A DNA stretch of 64,000 nt, from assembly GCF_000143685.1 (NCBI RefSeq), contig NC_014328.1, forward strand, positions 1,116,001-1,180,000. Direction: 5' to 3'. The DNA is from Clostridium ljungdahlii DSM 13528 (GTDB lineage Bacteria; Bacillota; Clostridia; Clostridiales; Clostridiaceae). Below the pieces are notes generated by a model. The model was not told the origin of the DNA. It worked only from the letters and a program-made list of their open reading frames with translations, and searched no databases. The position numbers and the translations under genes are program-made. This document shows, one piece after another, positions 1-9,140 of this stretch; position 1 is the first letter of the stretch; each line of letters opens with the position of its first letter.

Positions 1-360
1 GTTGCTAAATTTACTTTGAATGGAACTATAAGTGGTAATAAAAAAGTTAGAGCAACTATAGGAATAATTCCTAAAATTATTACTCTTAATGTAGATGGAA
101 AAACTAGCAACGTTCCAGCTGTATCTATAAATATTAAGAAAAGTGACTATCCAAATGGTGTATTTAATATGAGTGAGTTATCAACTAGAATAAATGCAGT
201 TATAAATGGGCCAAATGGAATTAGAGAAGCAAAAAATGTACATGTTCTTCTTTGGGATCCACCAGTTGTTGATATAAGTGATGCTAGTACATACTATGTA
301 ACAGCAACTATAGAGCATTATAGTACACCTGTGACCGTTACAATAAAAATTGAAAACTAG
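1..360 (+). CDS. 3' end of an unidentified gene, probably a surface or exported protein
   Basis: The reading frame is open from the first base of the window, so the true start lies upstream; 119 residues are visible before the TAG at 358-360. The fragment is rich in Thr, Val, Ile and Asn with alternating hydrophobic residues, which suggests beta structure, and has no cysteine or membrane segment. I do not recognise a domain. The next two genes encode exported beta-rich proteins, so a surface or secreted product is a reasonable inference, but the signal peptide, if any, is outside the window. Confidence 0.6.
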   Translation, partial: VAKFTLNGTISGNKKVRATIGIIPKIITLNVDGKTSNVPAVSINIKKSDYPNGVFNMSELSTRINAVINGPNGIREAKNVHVLLWDPPVVDISDASTYYVTATIEHYSTPVTVTIKIEN

Positions 361-467
361 CTAAGTGATTGATAATATATTTTCTTATGATGTAAAAATT
401 GTTGCTAGATTTTATATAAAAAGGTAAAAAAATTACAAATTGTTACGATTATAAGAATATAAATGTT

Positions 468-495
468 TTGTTGTATATATTTAGTAAGTTATAAA
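468..495 (+). promoter_or_regulatory. Possible sigma-A promoter for the large surface protein gene
   Basis: TTGTTG (468-473) and TATAAA (490-495) are separated by 16 bases, in the only gap upstream of the 1597-residue surface protein. The -35 matches only three of six consensus positions, so this rests mainly on the -10 and on position. Transcription would start near 502, just before the inverted repeat at 510-530. Confidence 0.4.
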
Positions 496-509
496 ATTAA
501 GTGAATTAG

Positions 510-530
510 CACCCGCGAATTTCACGAGTG
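510..530. promoter_or_regulatory. Imperfect 21-base palindrome in the leader of the surface protein gene
   Basis: The GC-rich 21-mer from CACCCG to GAGTG is a palindrome about the T at 520 with two C/A mismatches. In RNA made from the minus strand the same two positions become G-U pairs, giving a continuous stem. It stands out against very AT-rich flanks and sits about 40 bases before the start codon. It may be an operator or the foot of a structured leader; no function can be read from it. Confidence 0.4.
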
Positions 531-568
531 AATAATTATAACACAATAATGTATGGAGGTAATAAATA

Positions 569-3500
569 ATGAAGAAAACTAGGCTATTGGTAATGACAGC
601 AGCAATTGTACTTGGAATAGGTACTAGTGTTTACGCTAAGTTGCCACCTAATTCCATAGTAGTAGGAAATAATGTTTATGATATAAGTTATTTTACAAAT
701 GATGCTAGTGGTACTAATACTGCTAAGGTAAATGATCAGCTAGCAAACAATTTAGGTAAATTATACTATGTAGATTCTACAGGTGTAGCAAAGGATATAT
801 TTACAGAAGCAACTGTAGATGATAGTCAGATAGTATCTAAAGTTGGTAACACTTTAACATATTATCCTGGAAATGGAACTACGGAAAAAATTGTTACTGA
901 TGCAAATAATAATTTTTTAGATCCTAATACGATTACTGGTGGGTATGTAATAGCTCATATTACTTATAAACAGCTACTATCAGAAGGATTAAATTTATTT
1001 ACTTGTCAGCTTAGTCAATTATCAGGTGTAAGTGGAGCAGCTTATTTCCAGGTAGGAAGCAGTCCAATGACTCCTTTAACAGATGTAGCTACTTATATGG
1101 GACAACTTTCTAATGGAGCTGGTAATATGGTACATTTATATGCTAGTGATGGTGCTACAGAATTAGCAAATGGATATTTGAATATAGTTACAAATGGGGC
1201 TTCATCAGGAGATAAGAACTTAACAGTTAATTTGACGTTAACTGGAAACTCAACAGATGTAGATAGTTCTACTCAGGGAAATAAAGCTTATAATATAGTT
1301 AATAATGGATTTGTTACAATTGATAAAAGTGGAAAATGGATTTACTACAGTAACACAGGAGATAGTGGTAAACTTTATAAAAGAAGTGCAACAGGTACAG
1401 ATGATATGCTCATTAGTAATGACAGTGCAAAATATATTAATGTAGTAGGAGATTGGGTATACTATAGCAATTATAACGATGGTGGAAAGATATATAAGGT
1501 TAAAATAGATGGAACTCAAAGACAGAAGATTTCTGATGATATGGCATCTTGTGTAAGTGTAGTAGGAGATTCCATATATTATATAAATCATAGTGACAAT
1601 GATAGAATATATGTACAGGATTCTACAGGTAAAAAAATGGTTTTAAGTGACCAAGCCAAATATTTAAGTGTTACAGGAAACTTTTTGTTCTATGTTAATG
1701 CAGGAGATTCAAATACGTTATATAGCTATGATTTAAGAAATAGTAGAAAAGCAAAGATAAGTACTATAAATACAAAATTTATTAATGCTTGTAATGATTA
1801 TCTGGTTTTCTATACGGGCTATGATGGAGTGTTATATAGATCTACAAATGCACAAGGACAAATTCCAGTACCTATGAGTGTAACTACAAATGTACAAACA
1901 TCTGCAAAAGCCAGTTCCTATAAAGCATTAACAGACAAACCTACAATTATATGTGCTACCGATGATAATAATATTTATTACATAAGTTATGTAGATGGCA
2001 ATAAAATATATAAGTTAGATAACACAGGAAATGGATATAGAGTTGTAAATGATTCAGCAGATTATATAAATATAATAAATGATAGTCTATATTATATGAA
2101 ATCAGGGAAAATCTCAGTTGCACCTAAAGATGGAGATGGCACTCAAAGGGGTGTTTCAATAACAAAACCTAGATTAAATAGCAGGGTAGTAAGTGTTAAA
2201 CCTATGCAAACATATACTACAGACGATATAACAAAATTTAATTTTCCAGAAACTGTTTCTTGCATAATGAGTGACGGAAGTGAACAGACATTAGTAGTTT
2301 CATGGGATAAAACTATACCAAAGGCATCAAAAGGTATATATACATTTAAGGGTACAATACTTGGATATGGAACATCTGTTACCATGAATGTAGCATTAGA
2401 TTCTGGAACTATTAATGCTAATAATGTAACAATTGTAAACAATGTAGGAAGTAAAGACACTATAAGTATTACTGGATTGACTACTGGTGATGTGGTAAAT
2501 GTTTATAATAGTAGCACTGATACAAAACCATTAAAATCAGCTGTTGTAGATGCAAGTGGAAAAGTAAATATGACAGGCTTAAATCTTTCTACTGATGGTG
2601 GAAGTGTATATATTAGTTTAACTAAAACAGGTAGACAAGAAGGTAACAAAGTAGGAGTTCAGTATCAGGCAGAGGCACCAGCTGGATTTACAGTAGATGC
2701 GGCTAATCAAAATATAACCGGGTTACAGTCTAATAAGTTGTATAAGGTTTATATACAAGATGAAAACGCAGATGGAACAGTACCAGTTCTTCCTACAAGT
2801 TATGATATTTCTGCACAAGCAGATGGTAATGGAGTTCTAAAGGTTCCTACTATGATATCTAAGATAGATGGTAATAAAGATGGAAAGCAAATGCTTAGAG
2901 TAGTTGCTGCAGGTAATGTAGACAGTGCTCCTTCATCACCAATTGAAATAAAAAGAGCGACAGTACCTAATTATGTAGACATTAATCTAAGTCTTGGAAG
3001 AATAAGTGGAACTGATACAGGAATGGTATTTACCTATGATGATTTAAAAACTAACTCAAATCCAACTTGGTATCCATGTCAATCAGGATCTACGTCAATT
3101 TCTATGACTAGATCACTGCAGGTATCAGTTAAAGAATTGGGTAGTGGTCCAGTACTTGAAAGTAAACCTGTATCTTATGGATTATTCCAGAAACCTGTTA
3201 TAAATGGAATAACAGATGGAGGAACATATACTACTAAGCAAGATAAATCTACGGGTGAATCATTATTCCCAACTGTAACTTGGAATGATGATAGCATTAT
3301 TGATGTAGATAATAGTACAAAATATTGTGCAGTATTAACTAAGGATGGAAATCCTATTTCAGGACATGGTTCAAAAACATATTCTATGAATGCTGGAGTT
3401 GTTGATACAACAGGAACAACTTATACATCTATAAAGGATGGCAGTGATTTGGAGAGTGTAATAAATAGTAATGGTGATGGAAGTTATGCACTTACGGTTG

Positions 3501-5362
3501 TAGGAACAAAGACTGTATCAGGTATGAATCCATCTAGTGCAACAAATGTTACTACTGTTAAATTTACAGTAAATTCAGCAGTACCTGCAACGGTAGATAT
3601 AAGATTTGCTGAAACAGCAGGAACAGAGAAGTGGAATGATCCTATTGATCATACTAAGGGTATAAGTGCTGTTACGCCAGCTGATATACCAACTCTTTAT
3701 CAGGCAACACCAAATTGGACGGATTTAGCAGGAACTATTGATACAGCAGTAATACAGAGATTAGATACTGCTCCTGCTGACGATTCAAGTTGGAATTTAG
3801 CAGCTAAGGTAGCTTTTCAAAGAACTGTTATAAGTCAGGATGGATATTATAAGTTAACAGTTACATCTACAAGCACAGAAAATGGAGCAACAAATGTTTC
3901 TACAAAAGTATTTAGGGTTGATACGCAAGATAAAGCTACATCACCGTCAGTTGTAGGAGTATCAGATGGTGGAATTTATGATACAGTTATCAATGGAATT
4001 ACAATAACAGATACACTAGCTAATACTACAAAAGCTACAATAATGAGAGACGGATATAAAACTGATTATATAGTAGATCCAACAAGTCATAAGGGTGGAT
4101 CATTAACAGTAAATGGAAATTACGTGTTGACACTAGATACAACAAATAACATAAATGGTGCTACGACAGAAAAAACTATTAGCTTTAAAATTGATGATGC
4201 AGAGAGTAATCCAACTCAACCAGCACCAGCAGCACCAACAAATATAGGATTTACATTTAATAATGATGGTACTGCACAATTTACAGGAGTAGATACTAGT
4301 GAAGAGTACAGCGTAAATAATGGACAATCATGGACGCCTGTTACATCACAAGGAATTCAGTTAATTACTTCAACAAATGATTTGAATTTATTAAGTAAGG
4401 CTACTACTACTAATGTGGAAGTAAGGTATAGAGCAAATGGAAGCACACCAGCTTCAGAACCACAGGTTATTTCTTTGGCTCCTTCACCTGCAGCACCATC
4501 TGCAAAATTTGAATTTAGCTATGATGCAAATCATAATTTAATAGGTGAATTAAAAAATTCAGATGGGACAGCTATTTCTAATCCTCCAAGTTATGAGTAT
4601 AGTATAGATGGCGGATTAAATTGGAATAGTGTAGACAATAACGGAGCTTTCAAATCAGAAGATGTCAACACAATAAATACAACTAATGGAGTACAAGTTA
4701 GAACTAAGGCGAGTGGTCAAACTAAAGCTTCTAATGTTGAAAAGATATCGGTAACTCAAGCAGCAGCACCTAATGTAACTTCAACTCAAGTAACAGGAGG
4801 AGTTAAATTAACTAGTCTTTCTACAGGACTTGAATATAGGGTAAATGTTGGCAGCACAAAAGGAACAACATGGAATGATTTTACTTCAGGTAGTATTATT
4901 CCAGTTACGCAGTCAGGTTCTATAGATGTAAGAAGTAAAGCTACAGGAACTGCAATGCCTGGTAATATAGCAAATATACCAGTTCAATTATCAGCAGCAC
5001 CAGCAATTAAGACTGCAGCAGTAGCACCTAAATTAAATGATAACTATTCAACAGCAGTAACTGGAAAAAATTTAGAAATAAATACTAAGGTTATTGCATT
5101 AACTAATACTTTACAATTAAATGGTAGTACTACTGCAATAACATTACTTCAGTTAGAGAATGCATTACAAAAAGACATAGATAACTCTATTGGAAGCGGT
5201 GTTATTAAAGTGGGTGATGATGGAACAGGAAAGCTAACTATTACTACGGTAGCAACAGGAGCTTCAGCTAAGATAGACTTTACAGGAACATCAGTTGGAA
5301 CCGGATCAATTAGTACTGAATTAGGATTTACAGATATAACAGCTGTTACAGGAGCAAATTAA
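569..5362 (+). CDS. Large secreted modular surface protein (DUF5050-like propeller, Ig/FN3-like repeats)
   Basis: The product has 1597 residues and a clear Sec signal peptide (basic MKKTR, hydrophobic core, VYA cleavage near residue 23). Residues about 240-525 hold repeats of the type WVYYSN / IYYINHSD / KIYK, matching the DUF5050 beta-propeller family of Firmicutes surface proteins. Residues about 540-612 resemble a bacterial Ig-like (Big_4 type) domain. The long middle is beta-rich. From about 1217 there are three modules of about 80-90 residues, each opening with Ala-Ala-Pro, containing EYS/EYR then a Trp, and closing near VRxKA. The last 85 residues resemble a flagellin/hook IN motif. There is no LPXTG, S-layer homology domain or C-terminal anchor, so it is probably released or held non-covalently. 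The SD is GGAGG before ATG 569. An intrinsic terminator follows. The ligand is unknown. Confidence 0.8.
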   Translation: MKKTRLLVMTAAIVLGIGTSVYAKLPPNSIVVGNNVYDISYFTNDASGTNTAKVNDQLANNLGKLYYVDSTGVAKDIFTEATVDDSQIVSKVGNTLTYYPGNGTTEKIVTDANNNFLDPNTITGGYVIAHITYKQLLSEGLNLFTCQLSQLSGVSGAAYFQVGSSPMTPLTDVATYMGQLSNGAGNMVHLYASDGATELANGYLNIVTNGASSGDKNLTVNLTLTGNSTDVDSSTQGNKAYNIVNNGFVTIDKSGKWIYYSNTGDSGKLYKRSATGTDDMLISNDSAKYINVVGDWVYYSNYNDGGKIYKVKIDGTQRQKISDDMASCVSVVGDSIYYINHSDNDRIYVQDSTGKKMVLSDQAKYLSVTGNFLFYVNAGDSNTLYSYDLRNSRKAKISTINTKFINACNDYLVFYTGYDGVLYRSTNAQGQIPVPMSVTTNVQTSAKASSYKALTDKPTIICATDDNNIYYISYVDGNKIYKLDNTGNGYRVVNDSADYINIINDSLYYMKSGKISVAPKDGDGTQRGVSITKPRLNSRVVSVKPMQTYTTDDITKFNFPETVSCIMSDGSEQTLVVSWDKTIPKASKGIYTFKGTILGYGTSVTMNVALDSGTINANNVTIVNNVGSKDTISITGLTTGDVVNVYNSSTDTKPLKSAVVDASGKVNMTGLNLSTDGGSVYISLTKTGRQEGNKVGVQYQAEAPAGFTVDAANQNITGLQSNKLYKVYIQDENADGTVPVLPTSYDISAQADGNGVLKVPTMISKIDGNKDGKQMLRVVAAGNVDSAPSSPIEIKRATVPNYVDINLSLGRISGTDTGMVFTYDDLKTNSNPTWYPCQSGSTSISMTRSLQVSVKELGSGPVLESKPVSYGLFQKPVINGITDGGTYTTKQDKSTGESLFPTVTWNDDSIIDVDNSTKYCAVLTKDGNPISGHGSKTYSMNAGVVDTTGTTYTSIKDGSDLESVINSNGDGSYALTVVGTKTVSGMNPSSATNVTTVKFTVNSAVPATVDIRFAETAGTEKWNDPIDHTKGISAVTPADIPTLYQATPNWTDLAGTIDTAVIQRLDTAPADDSSWNLAAKVAFQRTVISQDGYYKLTVTSTSTENGATNVSTKVFRVDTQDKATSPSVVGVSDGGIYDTVINGITITDTLANTTKATIMRDGYKTDYIVDPTSHKGGSLTVNGNYVLTLDTTNNINGATTEKTISFKIDDAESNPTQPAPAAPTNIGFTFNNDGTAQFTGVDTSEEYSVNNGQSWTPVTSQGIQLITSTNDLNLLSKATTTNVEVRYRANGSTPASEPQVISLAPSPAAPSAKFEFSYDANHNLIGELKNSDGTAISNPPSYEYSIDGGLNWNSVDNNGAFKSEDVNTINTTNGVQVRTKASGQTKASNVEKISVTQAAAPNVTSTQVTGGVKLTSLSTGLEYRVNVGSTKGTTWNDFTSGSIIPVTQSGSIDVRSKATGTAMPGNIANIPVQLSAAPAIKTAAVAPKLNDNYSTAVTGKNLEINTKVIALTNTLQLNGSTTAITLLQLENALQKDIDNSIGSGVIKVGDDGTGKLTITTVATGASAKIDFTGTSVGTGSISTELGFTDITAVTGAN

Positions 5363-5400
5363 TAATATTAGTTTAAATATTAAGTACTAGTTAAAAAATG

Positions 5401-5434
5401 AAAAAAGCAGTTCTAGTAATAGGACTGCTTTTTT
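5401..5434 (+). terminator. Intrinsic terminator after the large surface protein gene
   Basis: AAAAAAGCAGT (5401-5411) and ACTGCTTTTTT (5424-5434) form a stem whose 3' side runs into a T tract. It lies 39 bases after the stop codon and the A/T symmetry would allow use in both directions. Confidence 0.85.
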
Positions 5435-5497
5435 CATCAAGATGAGTGTTTATATAGAGTTTCTGAGTTTATTCGATACTTAAAAGGAGGAAAAAAA

Positions 5498-6250
5498 TTG
5501 AAAAAAGTTATTAAAAGGGCTGCCTTAATTTTATCATTTGTAATGATTTGTTGTATTTCATATAGTTCCTCAAGTGTTTCAGCAGCAGATTTTAAAGATA
5601 TGGGAACTAAAACTATAAGTGACGTAAACAAAGTATGGACAGTAAAATTTGGAGAACCAGTAGATATTAATTCTTTAAATAGTAATATAAAGCTTCAAGA
5701 TATTACAAATGGTAGTACTGTTAGTGTAAGTGTTTCAGCAGGTACTGATGAAAATTCAGCAAAGATTAATCCACCTTCTGGAGGATATAAGTTATCACAT
5801 AATTATAAATTAACTATAGACAAAAACATTAAATCTAAAAAAGGAAAGCATTTATCACAACCTGTTGTACTAAATTTTAGTTTAGTTTCCAATAGTAGTA
5901 GTAATACTGGCGGCAACAGTAGTAGTAATAGTGGTGGCAGCAGCAGTAATAATAGTGGTGGCAGCAGTAGTAACAATAATAGTTATACTGCTTCAGCAAA
6001 TGTGGAGGTATCTCCATCGGTTCCATTGAGGAAAATAACGGTATCTACAAATTTACCAAATGTTACAAAGTATAAGATAGAAGAAAATAATAATTTTTTT
6101 GCTATAAATAGTAGTACTATTACATTCGTATCGAAAAATACATTACAAGTATACTTATATGATAATAATAGTAAGTTGCTTGGAACATCTACACTAGATG
6201 TAAGTTCTACAAAAAATAATATAATTATGAATATAACTCTGGCAAATTAG
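5498..6250 (+). CDS. Secreted protein with SbsA-like Ig domain (Big_5) and Ser/Gly/Asn linker
   Basis: The start is a TTG at 5498 behind AAAAGGAGG. Residues 1-30 form a Sec signal peptide ending near VSAAD. Residues about 31-130 match the SbsA-type Ig-like domain (Big_5): a WTVKFGEPVD strand followed by SHNYKLTIDKNIKSKKG, the usual pattern of these S-layer-associated modules. Residues about 132-163 are a low-complexity linker of Ser, Asn and Gly encoded by AGT/GGC repeats. The remaining 85 residues are a second beta-rich domain that I do not recognise. There is no anchor motif. The gene has its own SD and lies between two strong terminators, so it is probably monocistronic. It may work with the upstream surface protein, which is inference from position only. 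Confidence 0.75.
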   Translation: MKKVIKRAALILSFVMICCISYSSSSVSAADFKDMGTKTISDVNKVWTVKFGEPVDINSLNSNIKLQDITNGSTVSVSVSAGTDENSAKINPPSGGYKLSHNYKLTIDKNIKSKKGKHLSQPVVLNFSLVSNSSSNTGGNSSSNSGGSSSNNSGGSSSNNNSYTASANVEVSPSVPLRKITVSTNLPNVTKYKIEENNNFFAINSSTITFVSKNTLQVYLYDNNSKLLGTSTLDVSSTKNNIIMNITLAN

Positions 6251-6304
6251 AATAGTGCCTGCCACCGACATGGAACAGAAATGTTGGTGACAGGCACTAT
6301 TTTA
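6251..6304 (+). terminator. Long hairpin terminator with REP-like GTGCCTG...CAGGCAC arms
   Basis: Two 21-base arms (6251-6271 and 6281-6301) pair with one C/A mismatch and one G-T wobble around a 9-base loop, followed by TTT and an A run. It begins immediately after the stop of the preceding gene. From general knowledge, the arm core GTGCCTGTCACC occurs as a dispersed repeat in several Firmicutes, so this may be a repeat element co-opted as a terminator. Confidence 0.7.
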
Positions 6305-6407
6305 AAAAAGAACTATATGTGCTAAAATATTCTCATTATACTTTATAAGACTTGGAATGAATGATATATCAAAAAGGAAAAAGTATACATTAGGAAGGAG
6401 AATGGAG

Positions 6408-7706
6408 ATGAAAAAGGTTAGAATAGCATTAATGGGTCTTGGAAATGTTGGCGCAGGAGTTTGGACAATATTGAATTCTAATAAAAAGGAAATAATGAAA
6501 AGATCAGGATATGAAGTAGAGGTAGCAAAAATTCTTGTAAGAGATAGAAACAAACAGAGAGATGTGGAAGTTCCAGATGAAATTGTAACTACGGATTTTA
6601 ATGACATATTGGAAGATGACTCTATTAAAATTGTAGTTGAAGTTATGGGTGGTATAAACCCTGCAAGAGAATATATGCTCAAATGTATGGATAGAAAAAA
6701 GCAGATAGTAACTGCAAATAAAATGCTGCTTGCAACTGGTGGAGACGAACTTTTTGAAAAAGCGGACAGCAAAGGAGTAATGTTCAACTATGAGGCAAGT
6801 GTGGCTGGAGGAATTCCAATAATAAATGGAATAGATGAAAGTTTAACTGCCAATAAAATTGAAGAACTATATGGTATAGTAAACGGAACTACGAACTATA
6901 TTTTAACTAAAATGCAGCTGGAAAAATTGGATTTTGATGTGGCTTTAAAACAGGCACAGGATATGGGATATGCTGAAGCTGACCCTACGTCGGATATTGA
7001 GGGATTTGATGCCCAATATAAATTAGCAATACTTTCATCACTAGCCTTTGGAACAAAAATTAATGTAGATAATGTGTATAGAGAGGGTATTACAAAAATT
7101 AAATCTATAGATATAAGATATGCTAAAAAATTTAACATGGTAATAAAGCTCCTTGCTATTGCAAAAGAAAATGAAGGTAAGCTTGAACTAAAAGTACATC
7201 CAACCATGATTCCAGAATCACACCCGCTTGCTAACGTATATGATTCTTTTAATGCAATATTTATAAAGGGTAATGCAGTGGGAGATCTAATGTTTTATGG
7301 AAGAGGTGCGGGAAGTTTACCAACAGGTAGTGCTGTAGTAAGTGATATTATTGCTATATTGAGAAGCAATGTGGATATAGAAAATTTCAATTCTGTAGTG
7401 AAAAATAATCTATGGCATAGAAAAATAAAAGATATAAAAGATTGTGCAAGCAAATTTTATATTAGGCTTTCTGTAATGGATCAGTCAGGAGTACTTGGAG
7501 AAATAACCACAATTTTAGGAAAACATAATGTAAGTCTTCGCTCAGTAATGCAAAAAGGCAGGGAAGAGTCAAAAGATAAAGTAACTATAGTATTAATTAC
7601 TCATAAGATAGAAGAAGCAGAGATTAATTCTGCTATTGAAGAAATTATTAATTTGAAATCTGTAATGCAAATAGACAATATTATAAGAATTGAAGATTTT
7701 AAATAA
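6408..7706 (+). CDS. hom: Homoserine dehydrogenase
   Basis: This enzyme reduces aspartate semialdehyde to homoserine with NAD(P)H, the branch point to threonine and methionine, in the cytoplasm. From ATG 6408 the product is 432 residues, the usual length. The N-terminal Rossmann motif is GLGNVGAG; the catalytic domain shows VNGTTNYIL and AEADPTSDIEG, the signature around the conserved Asp/Lys residues. The C-terminal 80 residues are an ACT domain (SVMDQSGVLGEI), the usual site of threonine feedback. In-frame upstream codons exist, but AGGAAGGAG at 6392-6400 is correctly spaced only for 6408. It is a lone gene: no thrB or thrC follows, and a terminator lies directly downstream. Confidence 0.95.
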   Translation: MKKVRIALMGLGNVGAGVWTILNSNKKEIMKRSGYEVEVAKILVRDRNKQRDVEVPDEIVTTDFNDILEDDSIKIVVEVMGGINPAREYMLKCMDRKKQIVTANKMLLATGGDELFEKADSKGVMFNYEASVAGGIPIINGIDESLTANKIEELYGIVNGTTNYILTKMQLEKLDFDVALKQAQDMGYAEADPTSDIEGFDAQYKLAILSSLAFGTKINVDNVYREGITKIKSIDIRYAKKFNMVIKLLAIAKENEGKLELKVHPTMIPESHPLANVYDSFNAIFIKGNAVGDLMFYGRGAGSLPTGSAVVSDIIAILRSNVDIENFNSVVKNNLWHRKIKDIKDCASKFYIRLSVMDQSGVLGEITTILGKHNVSLRSVMQKGREESKDKVTIVLITHKIEEAEINSAIEEIINLKSVMQIDNIIRIEDFK

Positions 7707-7721
7707 TTCTAATTTAACTTG

Positions 7722-7766
7722 AGGCAGTTGTTACTTGAAAAAGTTTTTTATGCAGCAACTGCCTTA
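7722..7766. terminator. Terminator between hom and the convergent UPF0756 gene
   Basis: AGGCAGTTG (from 7722) pairs with CAACTGCCT (ending near 7764). It sits between two convergent genes and has T/A-rich flanks, so it can serve both, though the T tract after the plus-strand stem is weak. Confidence 0.65.
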
Positions 7767-7774
7767 ATATATTT

Positions 7775-8239
7775 TTAAAGTCCTATTTTGTGAAAAAACT
7801 TCAATCCCAAAGCAATCATTCCAGATGTTATCATGGGACCTACGGGAACACCGCCTAAAAAAGCAGCAGCAATTACTGCTCCCAAAATTAATGCTGGCAT
7901 TACTTCAGTATGACCTTGTACAGTTAAATACTGCATGCCAAGACCACTTAAATAAGTTGTAAAAAGGGATATGAGCAAGGCAAATATCCCAAGCCATGAG
8001 GTAAATACATTTCTAATACTTATATATTTCACACTTCCGTTTGCAATTGGAATTAAAATTGAAGCTACTAGTATTACTACTCCCCAAAATATCCCGTTTT
8101 CCTGTAAAGTTGGAAATACATATTTGTCTATATTAAGAAGCTTTAGAAATAGAAGTATACAGGCAGCTAAAGCTACGGAATTTGCTTTTCCAAGAACGGC
8201 AGCTGCCAAAATTATGACTAAAATTATAGTTGATTCCAT
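7775..8239 (-). CDS. UPF0756 (DUF441) inner-membrane protein
   Basis: The product has 154 residues that are almost entirely hydrophobic, with about four to five membrane spans. It opens MESTIILVIILAAAVLGKANSV and has the glycine-rich GGVPVGPMITSGMIALG near the C terminus, which is the pattern of the UPF0756/YeaL family. No biochemical function is established for this family. It is transcribed away from the DUF3867 gene and toward hom, with which it shares a terminator. The start ATG is supported by AGGAGAT upstream on the minus strand. Length and composition are normal for the family. Confidence 0.85.
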   Translation of the reverse strand: MESTIILVIILAAAVLGKANSVALAACILLFLKLLNIDKYVFPTLQENGIFWGVVILVASILIPIANGSVKYISIRNVFTSWLGIFALLISLFTTYLSGLGMQYLTVQGHTEVMPALILGAVIAAAFLGGVPVGPMITSGMIALGLKFFHKIGL

Positions 8240-8504
8240 TTAAATCATCTCCTAAAATATAATAAACAATTTATATAAAATATAGTAAATATAACAAAAT
8301 ATCAGAGTAATAATATATACTATTTATAATTTAATAAAATGCAACTTAGGAGAATAATTCATAGAAAATTATAATAATTTTAATGAATTTCCATTGAAAA
8401 AAGTTATTCAATTGTATAGTATAATAGTATATGTTTTGATAGAATAGTTATATTAGGGTTAGTTAATAGATATTAAAAATGTATTTTTAAGGGGAGAACT
8501 TGTT

Positions 8505-9068
8505 ATGGATGATAGAATTGTAAACTTCGATGAAATTAAAAATAGAGCTAGGGAAAAAGATGTAGAGAAATTTGAAGATTATGTATATGGACTTTCCTAT
8601 GATATGTCTCAGGGAAAATTATCAATGGGAGATTTTTATAAAGACATTCAAGAATATATGGAAAAAAATAATATATCACAAGAAAAGCTGTTTAACATTC
8701 AAAAAAAACTTATGGAAAGATACGGCTTTAATATGGAAGATGTAGAAAAGCAGATGAAAGACATGGGAATTGATATGCCTTCTGTAAATAAAAATGTTGA
8801 CTATGAATCTTTGAGAAAAACAGTATCATTTCAGGAGAAATATAAGCAAGGTATAGGCAGTGCCTTAGTAACCACTTATAGTATAAATAATTCCTTGAAT
8901 AGCCTTAGTATACTTATAAGTGAAGAAAAACTTACTTTAAAAAGTGAAAAAGATATAGACTTGCAAGATCCCGAGTTAAATGAATTTTTGTGTTCCTATA
9001 AAAAAGTAATAAAAGATAAAAAACTTAAAATATCATTGTGCTCAAATGTTAAAGAATTTGAATACTAA
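8505..9068 (+). CDS. DUF3867-type clostridial protein of unknown function
   Basis: The protein is 187 residues, soluble and highly charged, with no signal peptide or membrane span. The opening (MDDRIVNFDEIKNRAREKDVEKFEDY) and the FNMEDVEKQMKDMGI segment at residues about 84-98 recall the DUF3867 family found in clostridia, of unknown function. The predicted fold is mainly helical in the first 100 residues. AAGGGGAG before ATG 8505 is a good SD. It stands alone, with a 265-base AT-rich gap upstream and a perfect 12-bp hairpin terminator downstream. The family assignment is from memory of the sequence pattern and is moderately sure. Confidence 0.7.
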   Translation: MDDRIVNFDEIKNRAREKDVEKFEDYVYGLSYDMSQGKLSMGDFYKDIQEYMEKNNISQEKLFNIQKKLMERYGFNMEDVEKQMKDMGIDMPSVNKNVDYESLRKTVSFQEKYKQGIGSALVTTYSINNSLNSLSILISEEKLTLKSEKDIDLQDPELNEFLCSYKKVIKDKKLKISLCSNVKEFEY

Positions 9069-9082
9069 TTTAGTTATATAAG

Positions 9083-9118
9083 ATATTCCCTATATTCATT
9101 AGTATAGGGAATATTTTA
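9083..9118 (+). terminator. Intrinsic terminator after the DUF3867 gene
   Basis: ATATTCCCTATA (9083-9094) pairs perfectly with TATAGGGAATAT (9103-9114), followed by TTTTAGT. It ends 22 bases before the YopX-domain gene. Confidence 0.8.
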
Positions 9119-9140
9119 GTATGATTTGGGGTGATTCAGT

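Noticed and set aside
6302..6787. Minus-strand 161-codon frame opposite hom
   Set aside because: It is antisense to a well-conserved enzyme and begins within the NAD-binding domain; no SD or family match.
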